Shown: positions 48,570 to 61,811, numbered from the stretch's first letter. The stretch is DNA of 64,000 bases from Actinomycetes bacterium (GCA_021809425.1 JAKBAA010000003.1:1-64000), one strand, 5' to 3'. Made by a program: numbers and translations. The notes: a model not told the origin generated them from the sequence alone.

Positions 48570-50189
48570 TCAGCTCGTCACGAGGTGCTCGCCGCTCACC
48601 ACCACCTGCACGGACCATGGCTGCACGGCTGTCGGGATCACGCTGGCCGCGGCGTTCGAGGCGACGTCGGTGAAGTTGTTCGTGAAGTAGACCGGCCCAC
48701 CGGCGACGATCTGGCCGGTCATGCTGACGTTGCTGTTGAAGCTGACCGGCCCGGGCGTGTAGAGCAGCACGCTCACGCTCGGGTCGAACACGGTCGAGTT
48801 CGTGCCCGTGATCCCGCCCGTGCCGTCGCCGTACGGCACGACGATCGCCACCGTGTGGCTGCTGCTCGACGCCGACTGGAAGATGTTGCACCCCCAGTCC
48901 TGGAAGCTCTGCACGAAGAGCACGAGGTTCGTGTCGAGCGACTCCGTCGAGATCCCCGGCCCGGTGCAGCCGCTCTGCCCTCCGGGGAGGTCCACGGCGC
49001 AGCCCGGGGCATCGATGACCGTGGTCGGCGCCGTCGAGGCGTCGACGAGCTGGGTGAACGGGCTCGGCCCCGCCCCGCTGTGCGAGTAGCTCAGGTTGAA
49101 GAAGCTGCCGCAGGTGTCGGTGCCCGACCCGGTGGCGGCGATCGGCACGTAGGTTGTCCCCGCCGGCCAGCCGCTGTCGCCCGGGTCGGTCACCTGGGGG
49201 AACGGCGGCGCCTTCGGCATCGCCACCCCGGCCGGGATGCACGAGGCCGACCCGGTGCACACCGTTCCGCCGACCGTCGGCGCGCCGGCGTTGTGCACGT
49301 AGGCGCCGCTCGCGTACAGGCTGCCCCCGATGATCGGCGTCGGGTTGCCGAAGGTGGCGCCCCCGGCCGTCACGTCGACGTCGCCGCGCACGACCGAGTA
49401 ATTGTCCATCTCGAGCGATCCGCCGAACACCTGGAGGGCGCCCAGGTTCACCGTGTCCGCCACCTGGACGGCCCCGCTCCCCACGTAGAGCGTCCCGCCG
49501 ATGGTGCAGCTCCCCGAGAGCACCTTCGACAGGCTGCCCACCTCGACGTTGCCCTGGATGACGTTCGAGTTGGTGCAGCTCCAGGCCCCCCCGGCGTACA
49601 GGCTCGGCAGGGCGGTCGACGTCCCGGCTTCGACGACGGCCTGGGAGTCCATCCCGATCGAGCTCGGTGTGTACACGGCGTAGTCGAAGGCCGGTAACGG
49701 CGTCGGCACGGCGTCCAGCGTCACGGTCCCCTGGATCTCGGTCGCGGCAGCCCGGTCGCGGCCCGTCGAGGTGACCACGGCAGTGACCGCCGACGGCAGC
49801 ACCCCCGGCAGCGGGCACGACAGGGCGCTCCCACCGCTCGCGTAGGCGACCGACACCGTGTAGCTGCCGTACGCCATCGCCGTCGCCGACCCTGAGCACG
49901 CCGGAAGCCCCGACGGCGACGTGGCGTCCTTCATCTGCACCACGGCCGCCTGGAACCCGCTCTCGGCATCCAGGCGGGCGGTCGTCCGATCGACATACGC
50001 GCCCGTCTGGCCGCTGCTCGAGCTGGCGTTCCCGAGGGCGACCGTCGTCACGGCGATGAGCACCACCGCGACCACCAGCACCAGCACGAGGACGCTCCCG
50101 CCGTCGCCTCCCGCGTCGCCGGCCCGTTCTCGGAGCCGTCGCCGGAGGGCTCCTCGCTGCACCGCCCGCATCTCGTGCCGCTCGTTCAT
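48570..50189 (-). CDS. Large PilX-like surface protein, copy 1
   Basis: 539 residues. One N-terminal helix (SVLVLVLVVAVVLIAVTTVA) preceded by a charged cytoplasmic stretch, as in PilX/PulK-type pilus proteins without the GFTLIE signal. DAESGFQAAVVQMK follows, a PilX_N-like motif. The ~450-residue outer part is Ser/Thr/Gly/Val-rich with regular short strands (VEVGSLSKVLSGSCTIGGTL), suggesting a beta-solenoid or bactofilin-like fold, and paired cysteines. Closely related to the next gene upstream. Likely a minor pilus component or adhesin; function inferred from position. Confidence 0.7.
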   Translation of the reverse strand: MNERHEMRAVQRGALRRRLRERAGDAGGDGGSVLVLVLVVAVVLIAVTTVALGNASSSSGQTGAYVDRTTARLDAESGFQAAVVQMKDATSPSGLPACSGSATAMAYGSYTVSVAYASGGSALSCPLPGVLPSAVTAVVTSTGRDRAAATEIQGTVTLDAVPTPLPAFDYAVYTPSSIGMDSQAVVEAGTSTALPSLYAGGAWSCTNSNVIQGNVEVGSLSKVLSGSCTIGGTLYVGSGAVQVADTVNLGALQVFGGSLEMDNYSVVRGDVDVTAGGATFGNPTPIIGGSLYASGAYVHNAGAPTVGGTVCTGSASCIPAGVAMPKAPPFPQVTDPGDSGWPAGTTYVPIAATGSGTDTCGSFFNLSYSHSGAGPSPFTQLVDASTAPTTVIDAPGCAVDLPGGQSGCTGPGISTESLDTNLVLFVQSFQDWGCNIFQSASSSSHTVAIVVPYGDGTGGITGTNSTVFDPSVSVLLYTPGPVSFNSNVSMTGQIVAGGPVYFTNNFTDVASNAAASVIPTAVQPWSVQVVVSGEHLVTS

Positions 50190-50285
50190 CGTCGCTCTTC
50201 CCGCTCGACGCGTCCCTGCGTCGAGGTCGTCCCCACCTGCCCGGATGCGGTCCGCCTCGGCCGCCGGGCGGCCAGGCGGCTCGTG

Positions 50286-52028
50286 TCAGACCTTCACGAG
50301 CGTCTCCCCCACGAAGCTCACGCTGCCGAGCAGCGGCTGGACCGCCGTCGGCACGATGCTCGCCGCCTGGTTCGAGTAGGTGAGCGGGCATCCCGCGGTC
50401 GCCGGGTCGTAGAGGGTCGAGGGGCCGTAGTAGGTGGCGATGTCCTGGCCCGCCACGACCTGGCCGGTCATCGGCGTCGGCCCGTCGGACGACGACGGCG
50501 CGCACTCGTAGGTGACGCTGCCCGGCGTGTACAGCAGCACCTGCAGGTTCGGGTCGAACTCGGTCGTGGGGGCGAGGACGATGTCCCCCGTGCCTGGTGA
50601 CGGGACGACGACGGCCAGTCGGTGCCCGGACCCGCTGCTCACCGACCCCGAGTCGAACGCGACGCAACCGCTGTCGGTGAAGCTCTTCACGAACAGCACG
50701 ACGTCGCTCTGCAACGTGAACGTGTCGTTGCTCGGGCATCCGCCCCGGCTCGGACTTCCGCCCTGCAGGCTCACGTCACACGTCGGCGCGTCGACGACGG
50801 TCACCGGCGCCGTCGACCCGTTGACGAACGCCACGAAGGGGCTCTCGCCGCCCCCGGAAGCCGTGAAGAAGCTGCTGCACGACGTGTACGTGGGCGAGCT
50901 TCCCCCCGAGCTCGCCGTCGGGACGGCCAGGTAGTCGGCCCCCGACGGCCAGCCCGAGCTTCCGGGGTCGGTCACCTGGGGGAACGGCGGCACGCTCGGC
51001 ATGCCGAGCGACGAGGGGATGCAGCTCGGCGAGCCCGAGCAGGTCTGGCCGACCACCGGCCCGCTCGCGCTCGAGGAGACCGTGCCGCTCGTCAGCAGGT
51101 TGCCGTCCACCGTGGGTGGCTGCGCGTTGTTCAGCGACGAGTTGAACGGGTCGTCGGCCTTGCCGGCGCCGTCGATGAACGAGACGTCGCCGCCCGAGAC
51201 CACGGCATTGCCGGCGACCGTCCCCCCTTCCATCTCGAAGGAGCCGCCGGACAGGTCGAGCGATTCCACGAACCCCTGGTCGCTCATCGTGAGCGACGCG
51301 CCGTCGACCGAGAGGGTCCCGAGGATGGCGCACTCGTCGCTCACCGTCGCCCCCGTGCCGCCGCTCCCGGCCTGGACGTTCGCCGACAGCACGTTGTCCT
51401 GGCGACAGTCGAGCTGGCTCGCGTAGACCTGCGCGAACGAGCTCTCGCTTCCCGAGTTGACCGGCTCGAGCGAGTCGAGCGTCATCTTGCCGGCCGCGTA
51501 CAGCACGTAGTCGAAGGCCGGCAAGGGGACCGGCGTCGAGGTGACGGTCACCGTCCCGAGGAGCTTCACCGTCGACGACCCGAACGTCCCGGTGGCGTCG
51601 ACGAGCGCCGTCATCGTCGACGGGAGCGAGCCGGACAGCGGGCAGGACAGCGCGCTCCCCGTCGCGTCCTCGTAGGTGACGCTCACCGTGTAGCTCCCGT
51701 AGGCGAGCGGCGCCGTCTGCGGGGCGCAGCCGGGCAGGTCGATCAGCGACGTGGCGTTCTTCATCTGCAGCACCGTCGCCTGGATGCCGCTCTCCGCGTC
51801 GAGGCGCGCCGTCGTGACGTTGGCGTACCCACCGGTCTCGCCGCTGCTCGCCGACGCGTTGTTGAGGGCCACCGTCGTGACGGCGATGAGCAGCACGGCG
51901 ACGACGAGCACGAGCACCAGCACGCTGCCGGTGTCGTCCCGTCCGCTCCGGACCTCCCGCCAGCGGTGCCGAAGGAAGCGCACCACGCCCGCTCCCGCTC
52001 CTGGTCGGCCCCGTCCCACCTGCCGCAT
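50286..52028 (-). CDS. Large PilX-like surface protein, copy 2
   Basis: 580 residues, a tandem paralogue of the gene at 48570. The same anchor (SVLVLVLVVAVLLIAVTTVA), the same TTARLDAESGIQATVLQMKN segment and the same PPFPQVTDPGSSGWPSG block are present. The middle diverges and lacks some cysteines of copy 1. GGGGGAG lies just before the ATG, which starts two bases after the stop of the PilW-like gene. Part of the minor-pilin group of the pilus operon. Confidence 0.7.
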   Translation of the reverse strand: MRQVGRGRPGAGAGVVRFLRHRWREVRSGRDDTGSVLVLVLVVAVLLIAVTTVALNNASASSGETGGYANVTTARLDAESGIQATVLQMKNATSLIDLPGCAPQTAPLAYGSYTVSVTYEDATGSALSCPLSGSLPSTMTALVDATGTFGSSTVKLLGTVTVTSTPVPLPAFDYVLYAAGKMTLDSLEPVNSGSESSFAQVYASQLDCRQDNVLSANVQAGSGGTGATVSDECAILGTLSVDGASLTMSDQGFVESLDLSGGSFEMEGGTVAGNAVVSGGDVSFIDGAGKADDPFNSSLNNAQPPTVDGNLLTSGTVSSSASGPVVGQTCSGSPSCIPSSLGMPSVPPFPQVTDPGSSGWPSGADYLAVPTASSGGSSPTYTSCSSFFTASGGGESPFVAFVNGSTAPVTVVDAPTCDVSLQGGSPSRGGCPSNDTFTLQSDVVLFVKSFTDSGCVAFDSGSVSSGSGHRLAVVVPSPGTGDIVLAPTTEFDPNLQVLLYTPGSVTYECAPSSSDGPTPMTGQVVAGQDIATYYGPSTLYDPATAGCPLTYSNQAASIVPTAVQPLLGSVSFVGETLVKV

Positions 52029-52030
52029 CG

Positions 52031-52768
52031 CTACTCCCCCGCCTGCGCAGGCTCGACGGTCAGGCTGCTCTGCAGCGCCGCCACCGTCGTCTGCATCGAC
52101 ACGGTCGAGCTCACGTGCTGCACCGTGCAGGTCACCTGGAGCGAGATGGTCGCCGACGCACGCGCCGTGCTGCTCGCCGCCGCCACCTGGAACATGCCGT
52201 CAGATCCGGGTGCCACCGAGCAGCTCGTCAGCCCGGACGTGCTCGCATCGCCGGCGATCACCGTCGCCTGCGCGCTCGAAGGGCTCCCGCTCGCCGCCCA
52301 GCTCTGCTCCTCGAGCAACCCGTTGCCGTTGGCGCTCGGCGCCTGGTACCACCACTGGACCCAGTGGGCGGTCCCGAAGGCGGACGTGGAGATCTCGAGG
52401 CCGTCGTTCGTCGTCTCCTCGGGGCACGTCGAGCCGAGGACGGCCGCCGTCGGGGCCGACCCGCTCGTGTCGAGCAGGCAGACCTGGGCGGCCGAGGAGA
52501 GCTGGACGGCCAGGTCCTGCAGGGCGACCCGGCCGGCCGCCGTCGCCTGCTGCTCGGCCGTCGTCGTCTGGGACGCCCGCGTCACCGAGGCGGCGAACGG
52601 GATGAACATCGCCATGATGATCGACGTGATCAGCATCACCACGATCAGCTCGATGATGGTGAACCCGCCGTCGCCCCGGCCGGACCGTCGCGCCGCTGCC
52701 GCCGGCGCCCGCCGCCGCCAGCGGCCTGCGAATGGGCCAACCGGCCCCGGCCGTGCAGCTGCGCTCAC
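52031..52768 (-). CDS. Minor pilin, PilW-like
   Basis: 245 residues. The prepilin signal is GDGGFTIIELIVVMLITSII, with cleavage at G/F and Glu5. It is preceded by an unusually long basic leader of about 35 residues. The body has paired cysteines (VCLLDTSG, STCPEE, LTSCS, VTCTV). It overlaps the PilV-like gene (GTGA) and is followed two bases later by the PilX-like copy 2. Probably part of the tip-priming complex. Confidence 0.82.
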   Translation of the reverse strand: MSAAARPGPVGPFAGRWRRRAPAAAARRSGRGDGGFTIIELIVVMLITSIIMAMFIPFAASVTRASQTTTAEQQATAAGRVALQDLAVQLSSAAQVCLLDTSGSAPTAAVLGSTCPEETTNDGLEISTSAFGTAHWVQWWYQAPSANGNGLLEEQSWAASGSPSSAQATVIAGDASTSGLTSCSVAPGSDGMFQVAAASSTARASATISLQVTCTVQHVSSTVSMQTTVAALQSSLTVEPAQAGE

Positions 52769-53214
52769 AGCCCGCCCGCGAGCACCGTGCGCGACAGCGA
52801 CGTCCCGCCGCTGCAGCCTGGCCAGGTGACCGTGATCGTGAACGTGTACGTCGGCAGCGCCCCCGTGCCGCTCGTCGTCGACGAGTAGGCCGTGCAGTAG
52901 ACCACCCCGTTGATCGTCGTCGTCGGCGGGTCCGGCGCCAGGCCGGGCAGCGAGCTCGCCGCCGTTCCCTGGATCTGGGCGTCGGCGGCCGACAGCAGCC
53001 CGGTGGCCGCCGATCGCTGCGCGTTCTCGGCGACCACGCGCAGCGAGGTGCCCGTGCCGAGCACCACCGCCAGCCCGACCACCGCGAACACGCCCATCGC
53101 CACCATGAGCTCGACGAGGGTGAACCCGCCCTCTCCGTCCCCGGGATAAGCCGTCCCGGCGCCGCGCCCGCGCAGGCACCGCCGAAGGGCGCGTGCCGCC
53201 ACGATCGTCCGCAT
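52765..53214 (-). CDS. Minor pilin, PilV-like
   Basis: 149 residues. Signal GEGGFTLVELMVAMGVFAVV with Gly at -1, Phe at +1 and Glu5. The short body has two cysteines (VVYCTAYS, WPGCSGG). ATG start five bases after the PilO stop. Grouped with the PilW and PilX-like genes as a minor pilin operon segment. Confidence 0.82.
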   Translation of the reverse strand: MRTIVAARALRRCLRGRGAGTAYPGDGEGGFTLVELMVAMGVFAVVGLAVVLGTGTSLRVVAENAQRSAATGLLSAADAQIQGTAASSLPGLAPDPPTTTINGVVYCTAYSSTTSGTGALPTYTFTITVTWPGCSGGTSLSRTVLAGGL

Positions 53215-53219
53215 GGCGC

Positions 53220-53834
53220 TCAGCCGCCGGCCGGCGCGCTCGCCGTGCTGGCCGTGCCGGCCGTCGACGAGGCGCCGAGGGAGCTCGTGTAGGCAGTCGC
53301 GGCGATCGTCGCGTGGTAGGCGCCGCCGCGGCCCGACACCACGTCGCCGTTGCTCGGCCCGGTGACCTGCAGCTGCTGCACGGTGACCAGCCGGCGCAGG
53401 TCGTACAGGCCGTTGACGAAGCGAGTGATGCCCGGCCGGCCGCCCGACACGGTGAGGTTGAGCGGGATCGTCGAATAGCCGCTCGCGCCGTTCACGGCGT
53501 TGTCCGTGATGCTGTCCAGCTGGAGCCCCTGGGCCGTCGCCAGCCGGTAGATCTGCACCACGAGCGTCGGGGCGTCCGGTTGCGGCGGCACGGCCAGGTC
53601 GAACGTGCGGATGAGCTGGCGCGCCTGGTGCTCCTTCTTCGCCACCGCACGTAGCTGGAGGACACGTGCCTGGAGCGACACGAGCGTCGCCTGGTCCGAC
53701 GTCTGCTGCTGGCGGGCCGACGACAGCTTCGCGGACTCCGGGGACATCCAGGCGAACCACCAGGCGGCGACCAGCACGACGCCGGCCACGGGGGTCCAGA
53801 ACAGCTTCCGGCGGAGGAGCGCGGTGAGCTTCAT
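53220..53834 (-). CDS. pilO: Type IV pilus alignment protein PilO-like
   Basis: 204 residues. A single N-terminal helix (LFWTPVAGVVLVAAWWFAWM), a coiled-coil stretch (residues ~35-80) and a ferredoxin-like C-terminal domain (ITRFVNGLYDLRRLVTVQQL) are the PilO layout. It would bridge PilMN to the outer parts of the machine. The ATG overlaps the PilMN stop. The last ~20 residues are an Ala/Ser/Thr tail. Confidence 0.85.
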   Translation of the reverse strand: MKLTALLRRKLFWTPVAGVVLVAAWWFAWMSPESAKLSSARQQQTSDQATLVSLQARVLQLRAVAKKEHQARQLIRTFDLAVPPQPDAPTLVVQIYRLATAQGLQLDSITDNAVNGASGYSTIPLNLTVSGGRPGITRFVNGLYDLRRLVTVQQLQVTGPSNGDVVSGRGGAYHATIAATAYTSSLGASSTAGTASTASAPAGG

Positions 53835-55528
53835 GGGGCGAACCCTTCGAATCGCTGGCTGCGCTTGCTCCGCAGCAGGTCGGTCAGGTTGAGCTCGGCC
53901 GTGAAGTCGACCTTGCTCGAGCTCGACGTCAGCCCGGAGTACTGGACGATCTGGAACACGTGCGACCCCGACAGGGCGTCGAACCACGACTGGAACCCCG
54001 GATAGCTCGAGCTGGCCAGTGACAGGCTCACCGTCCCGAGCACCGCTCCGCCCGGCGACGACGCCAGCGTCCCGCTCGAGGTCGACGAGCTGGACGTCGT
54101 CACCGCTCCGGCGTTCGTGCCGCTCGCGCCGTTCAGGCTCGTCGTCGCTACCCCCGGCGGCGTGACCCGGCCGAGGTCGGCCAGCACGGCTGGCCAGGAC
54201 ACCTCGCTCGCAACGAGCGGCTGGACGATCCGCTGGTCGGCGACCGCCGTCGCCTCCAGCCGCTGCGCCTTGGCGAGGCGCGGCAAGCTCGCCTGGAGCG
54301 ACGTGATCGACGCCTGCAACGCGCTCACCGACTGCTCGGTGCGCCGCACCTGCACGAAGCGAGCGGCACCTCCGCCGGCGGCAGCGAGCACCACGACGCC
54401 GACCCCGGCGAGCACCGCCCGCTCGGTGACCTGACGTCGGCGCAGGCCGAGCACCTCTGGCGGCAGCAGTCCTGCCGCCTGCTTGCCCGACGGGGCGAGC
54501 GCCAGACCGACCGCTACGGCACCGCGCTGGCCGATCGAGGTGCGGTCTCCGTCGGTCCGCACGCGTGCCAGGCCGTCGAGGCAGCTGCGCAGCTCGACCG
54601 GGGCCGCCATCTGGAACTGCAGCCGCTCCCCCATCCCGGCGAGCAGGGCGCCACCCCCGGTCAGCACGACCTGGCGCACCTCCCCGGCTCCGGGCAGCGA
54701 CGAGTAGTACAGGATCGAGCTGCGGATCTCGTTGAGCAACGCCGCCGAGGCGTCTCGGGCGGCCGCCACGGTCTCGGCGGGCACCGCCGTGAGGACCGCC
54801 GAGCTCGATCCGAGCCGCAGCTTCAACGCCTCGGCATCGCTGAAGGGCACGTCGAGCGTCGAGGCGAGCGCCCGCGTCACCGAGGCCCCGCCAGCGGCGA
54901 CCGTGCGCACGAAACGCACCTCGCCACCCTCATGGACCACGAGCAGGGTCAGCTCGGCGCCGATCGACACGATCGCCTCGGGACCGCCCAGGCCCTCGCC
55001 GGCGAGGCAGCGGACGAGCGCCGAGGAGGCCAGCTCGACCGCCTCGACCACGAACCCCGCCTCCTGGACGCACGCCACGAGCGGCTCCACCAGGTCGCGG
55101 TGTGCCGCCTCGACGAGCACGTTCATCCCGTCGGCCGCGTTGAACCCACGCAGCCGGCGAGCCTGCAGCAGCGTCCGCTCGGGCGGGAACGGCACCACCT
55201 CGAGCGCCTGCATCCGTGCCGCCGCCTCGATCTCGCCGTCCGGCATCGGCGGCATCACCAGCTGGCGGGTGATCGCCCGGAGACCGGACACCGACAGGCG
55301 CACCCGCCGGGGCGAGCCGAGCGGGCGACGCGCCACCTTCGCCGTCCGGCTCGCCTTGACGAGCGCCTCCCGCACGACCTCCGGCTCGGCGACGCCCCCG
55401 TCGACGACGGCCCCGAGCGGCAGCGGCACCTCAGCCCAGCCGACGAGCCGGCGGCGTTGGCCGCTGCCCTCGACTGCGGCGATGCGGACGGCGGTCGACG
55501 AGATCTCGACGCCGGTGCGCTCGCTCAT
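53831..55528 (-). CDS. pilMN: PilM-PilN fusion protein
   Basis: 565 residues. Residues 1-~350 are a PilM actin-like ATPase (TGVEISSTAVRIAAVEGSGQ; AIVSIGAELTLLVVHEGGEV; VVLTGGGALLAGMGERL). From ~365 a single helix (VLAGVGVVVLAAAGGGAARF), a coiled coil and a PilN-type ferredoxin-like domain follow. PilM and PilN are normally separate and interact through the PilN N-terminus; here they are covalently joined. Followed directly by PilO, completing the PilMNO alignment platform. Confidence 0.88.
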   Translation of the reverse strand: MSERTGVEISSTAVRIAAVEGSGQRRRLVGWAEVPLPLGAVVDGGVAEPEVVREALVKASRTAKVARRPLGSPRRVRLSVSGLRAITRQLVMPPMPDGEIEAAARMQALEVVPFPPERTLLQARRLRGFNAADGMNVLVEAAHRDLVEPLVACVQEAGFVVEAVELASSALVRCLAGEGLGGPEAIVSIGAELTLLVVHEGGEVRFVRTVAAGGASVTRALASTLDVPFSDAEALKLRLGSSSAVLTAVPAETVAAARDASAALLNEIRSSILYYSSLPGAGEVRQVVLTGGGALLAGMGERLQFQMAAPVELRSCLDGLARVRTDGDRTSIGQRGAVAVGLALAPSGKQAAGLLPPEVLGLRRRQVTERAVLAGVGVVVLAAAGGGAARFVQVRRTEQSVSALQASITSLQASLPRLAKAQRLEATAVADQRIVQPLVASEVSWPAVLADLGRVTPPGVATTSLNGASGTNAGAVTTSSSSTSSGTLASSPGGAVLGTVSLSLASSSYPGFQSWFDALSGSHVFQIVQYSGLTSSSSKVDFTAELNLTDLLRSKRSQRFEGFAP

Positions 55529-55600
55529 CGCCGAGCTCCCCTGCGCTGGAGGTGACGGGCGCCGGTCATCGCCGCACTCCCTTCCATGTCAGGCCGCATG

Positions 55601-56833
55601 TCAGCCACCGCCCTGCACGAGCTTGATGTAGTTGAACATCGGCAGGTACAGGCTGACGACGATGACGCCGATGCAGGCGCCCATGAACACGATCATCGCC
55701 GGCTCGAGCAGCGAGGTGAGCCCCGTCACGGTGGCGTCCACCTCGTCGTCGTAGAACTTGGCCACCTTCGCCAGCATGTCGCCGACCGCCCCCGACTCCT
55801 CTCCGGTCTCGATCATCTGGGTCACCATCTTGGGCATCACCGGCGACGCGGCCAGGGTGCCGGCGAGCGAGCGCCCCTCGCGTACCCCCGTCCGGGCTCG
55901 GCGTGCGGCGTTCGCCACGATCACGTTGCCGACGTTGTCGGCGGCGATCGTCAGCGCCTCGATCACGCCGATGCCCGACGAGAGCACTGCCGACAGCGTC
56001 GTCGAGAACCGGGCGAGGGCGATCTTGTGGTTCAGCTTGCCGAAGATCGGCAGCCGCAGCTTCAGCTGGTCGAACGCCTCCCTTCCCTTCTCGGTGGCGA
56101 TCGCCCGGCGGACCCCGACGAGGAGCGCCAGCAGGCCGGCGATCACCGCCAGCACCCACACGCTCGCCACGATGCTCGAGATGTGGAGCACGATCCGTGT
56201 AGGTAGCGGCAGCGTGCCGTGCAGCGAGCTGTAGATCCTCTTGAACGTCGGCACCACGAACACCATCAACGCCGCCATCACCGTGATCACCACGAGGACG
56301 ACCACCACCGGGTACATGAACGCCGAGCGCACCTTGCGGCGCAGCTCGACCTGCTTCTCGATCTGGTCGGCCACCTTCAGCAGCACGATGTCGAGCTGAC
56401 CGCTCGCCTCGCCCGCCTTCACCATGGCCACGTAGATCGGCGAGAAGATCCGCGGAAAGTGCTCGAGCGCGGACGAGAACGACGAGCCTCGCTCGACCTC
56501 CACCCGGATCTCGCCGAGGGCGTTGCGGAGCACCTTGGCCTCGATCTGCTCGGACAGCGCGCTGAGCGCCCGAACGAGCGTCAGGCCCGCCGACACCATC
56601 GTGGCGAGCTGGCGGCTCATCACCGCGACGTCCTTCAGCTTCACCCGGTCGGACAGCCCCGGGATGGCGATCTCCCGCTTCAGGTCGAGGCTCGAGGCCT
56701 CCTTGATCTCGATCGGCAGGTAGCCCATCTGGCGAAGCCGCCCGGCCACCAGCGTCACGTTGTCGCCGTCCAGCTTGCCCCGGACGAGGTTGCCCGTCTG
56801 GTCCCGGACCTTGTAGTCGTAGGTCAGCGTCAC
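55601..56833 (-). CDS. pilC: Type IV pilus inner-membrane platform protein
   Basis: 410 residues with two GspF domains and three membrane segments (AFMYPVVVVLVVITVMAALM, IVASVWVLAVIAGLLALLVG, MIVFMGACIGVIVVSLYLPM). ATMVSAGLTLVRALSALSEQ and MIETGEESGAVGDMLAKVA are GspF/PilC signatures. It is the rotary platform driven by PilB and PilT. GTG start after AAAGGG, overlapping the PilT stop by 4 bases. Confidence 0.95.
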   Translation of the reverse strand: MTLTYDYKVRDQTGNLVRGKLDGDNVTLVAGRLRQMGYLPIEIKEASSLDLKREIAIPGLSDRVKLKDVAVMSRQLATMVSAGLTLVRALSALSEQIEAKVLRNALGEIRVEVERGSSFSSALEHFPRIFSPIYVAMVKAGEASGQLDIVLLKVADQIEKQVELRRKVRSAFMYPVVVVLVVITVMAALMVFVVPTFKRIYSSLHGTLPLPTRIVLHISSIVASVWVLAVIAGLLALLVGVRRAIATEKGREAFDQLKLRLPIFGKLNHKIALARFSTTLSAVLSSGIGVIEALTIAADNVGNVIVANAARRARTGVREGRSLAGTLAASPVMPKMVTQMIETGEESGAVGDMLAKVAKFYDDEVDATVTGLTSLLEPAMIVFMGACIGVIVVSLYLPMFNYIKLVQGGG

Positions 56834-58607
56834 TGGATGCCCTTTCGCAGCGCTGCCCCCGGGCTGCGCAGGTAGTCGAGGAGCTGCGACGGGTCGCGCG
56901 ACCCGTCCTTCGCCATCGCCTCCGTGATCCGCTCCTCCCCCACCGCCTGGGCCAGCGCCTGGTCCATCGTCTGCATCCCGACGGCGCCACCGGTCTGCAT
57001 CAGCGAGTAGATCTGGTGCGTCTTGGCGCTGCGGATCAGGTTGCGGATGGCCGCCGTGCAGATCATCACCTCGGTGACCGCCACCCGGCCCGCTCCCTCC
57101 GACGAGAGGAGCAGCTGCTGGGTCACCACCGCCTCGAGCGCCCCCGCCAGCTGTACGCGCACCTGCGCCTGCTGGTTCGTCGGGAACACGTCGATCAGCC
57201 GGTCGATCGACTGCGGCGCGTCCTGGGTGTGCAACGTGGCGAACACCAGGTGTCCCGTCTCGGCCGCCGTGATCGCCATGGCGATGGTCTCGAGGTCGCG
57301 CAGCTCGCCCACCAGGATGACGTCGGGGTCCTGGCGCAGGGCGTGACGGAGCGACTCGGCGAACGACCGGGTGTCCTGGCCGACCTCCCGTTGGTTGACG
57401 ATCGAGCGCCCATGGCCGTGCAGGAACTCGATCGGGTCCTCGACCGTCACGATGTGGAGCGGCTTCGACTGGTTGATCACCTCGACGAGCGACGCCAGCG
57501 TCGTCGACTTGCCCGACCCGGTCGCCCCGGTCACGAGGACCAGGCCCTTGTTCAGCTCTGCCAGCCGCCCGACGACCGCCGGCAGGCCGAGCGACTCGAG
57601 CGACGGGATCTCGTCCGGGATGGTCCGCAGCACGGCGCCCACGGCGCCGCGCTGCTGGAACACGTTCAGCCGGAACCGGCCCAGCCCGGGCACGGCGTGG
57701 CTCGCATCCAGCTCCTTCGTCTCCTCGAACCGCTCGCGCAGCGCGCCCGGCAGGATCCCGAAGATCATCCGCCGGATCTGCTCGCCCTGCAGGCGGGGAA
57801 AGTCTCGCAGCGGGCGAATGGCGCCGTCCACCCGCACCGCCGGCGGGAACCGATCCGTCAGGTGGAGGTCGGAGGCACCTTGCGCCACGGCAAGCGCCAG
57901 CAGCTCGTTCAGGTCGAGGTCGGTCACCGCCTCGCCCGCCATGCGGTCGTTGCGCCACGACACCCAGTCGCCCGGTGTGACGCCCGGTGCGGTCGGTCCG
58001 GGCTCCACCACCTTCAGGTGGGACGTGACGCCCGGGCGGGCCGCCACGGCGGCTCCCGTCGGCGGCCGGCCCACCGCCGGGGCACCCGCCGCCAGCGGGC
58101 CCGCCGACCCCGCGGCGGCCGGGCCCGGTGAGCGGTCGGCCGGACCGGAGGGCCGGGACATCGCCACCGTCGTGTGCAGGTGGGCGTCGATCGCCCGCGG
58201 GTCGGCCAGCACGAGCTCGTCGATCTGCAGCTCGATCGCCGCGGCGATGGCCCGGATCGTCTCGGCATCCGGTGGCTCGGCGCAAGCCAGCTTGAGGCGC
58301 TGACCGTGCAGGCGGAAGCCCAGCACCCCGTGGGCACGCGCCAGCTCCACCGGCACGGCCGCCACCGCGGCCGGGTCGGGGGGCTGCGCCGACAGGTCGA
58401 CGAGGCCGAGGCCCGAGATGGCCGACAGCCACCCCATCGCCGTCGCGGCGTCCACCACCTTCTCGGTGGCCAGCGCGATCGCCACGTGCGTCCCTGCCTG
58501 GCCGGCCGCCCGGACCCGCTCGGCGACGTCGGGGGCGATCGAGCGGCTCGAGACGAGGCCGTCCAGGATCTGCTCGGTCCAGCGTGCCCCGGTCGAGAGG
58601 ACGACGC

Positions 58608-58611
<4 letters not shown>
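56830..58611 (-). CDS. pilT: PilT-type retraction ATPase with N-terminal MshEN/T2SSE_N domain
   Basis: 593 residues, about 230 longer than a standard PilT. Residues ~1-150 form a T2SSE_N/MshEN-like domain, followed by a Pro/Ala/Gly linker and a complete PilT core from ~215. Walker A GATGSGKSTT, Asp box TVEDPIEFLHGHG, Walker B DPDVILVGELRDLETI and the PilT-specific AIRNLIRSAKTHQIYSLMQ are present. MshEN domains elsewhere bind c-di-GMP, but the conserved Arg of the first MshEN motif is not evident here. Coupled to pilB by ATGA and to pilC by GTGA overlaps. Confidence 0.9.
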
Positions 58612-61769
<3,158 letters not shown>

Positions 61770-61811
61770 CTTCCTCGCTGGCGCGCTGCAGGGCCGGCGT
61801 GCCTCGAGGTG

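Noticed and set aside
49681..49700. GTAACGGC inside the PilX-like gene as an internal promoter
   Set aside because: It lies in coding sequence and lacks a -35-like box; it is explained by codon use.
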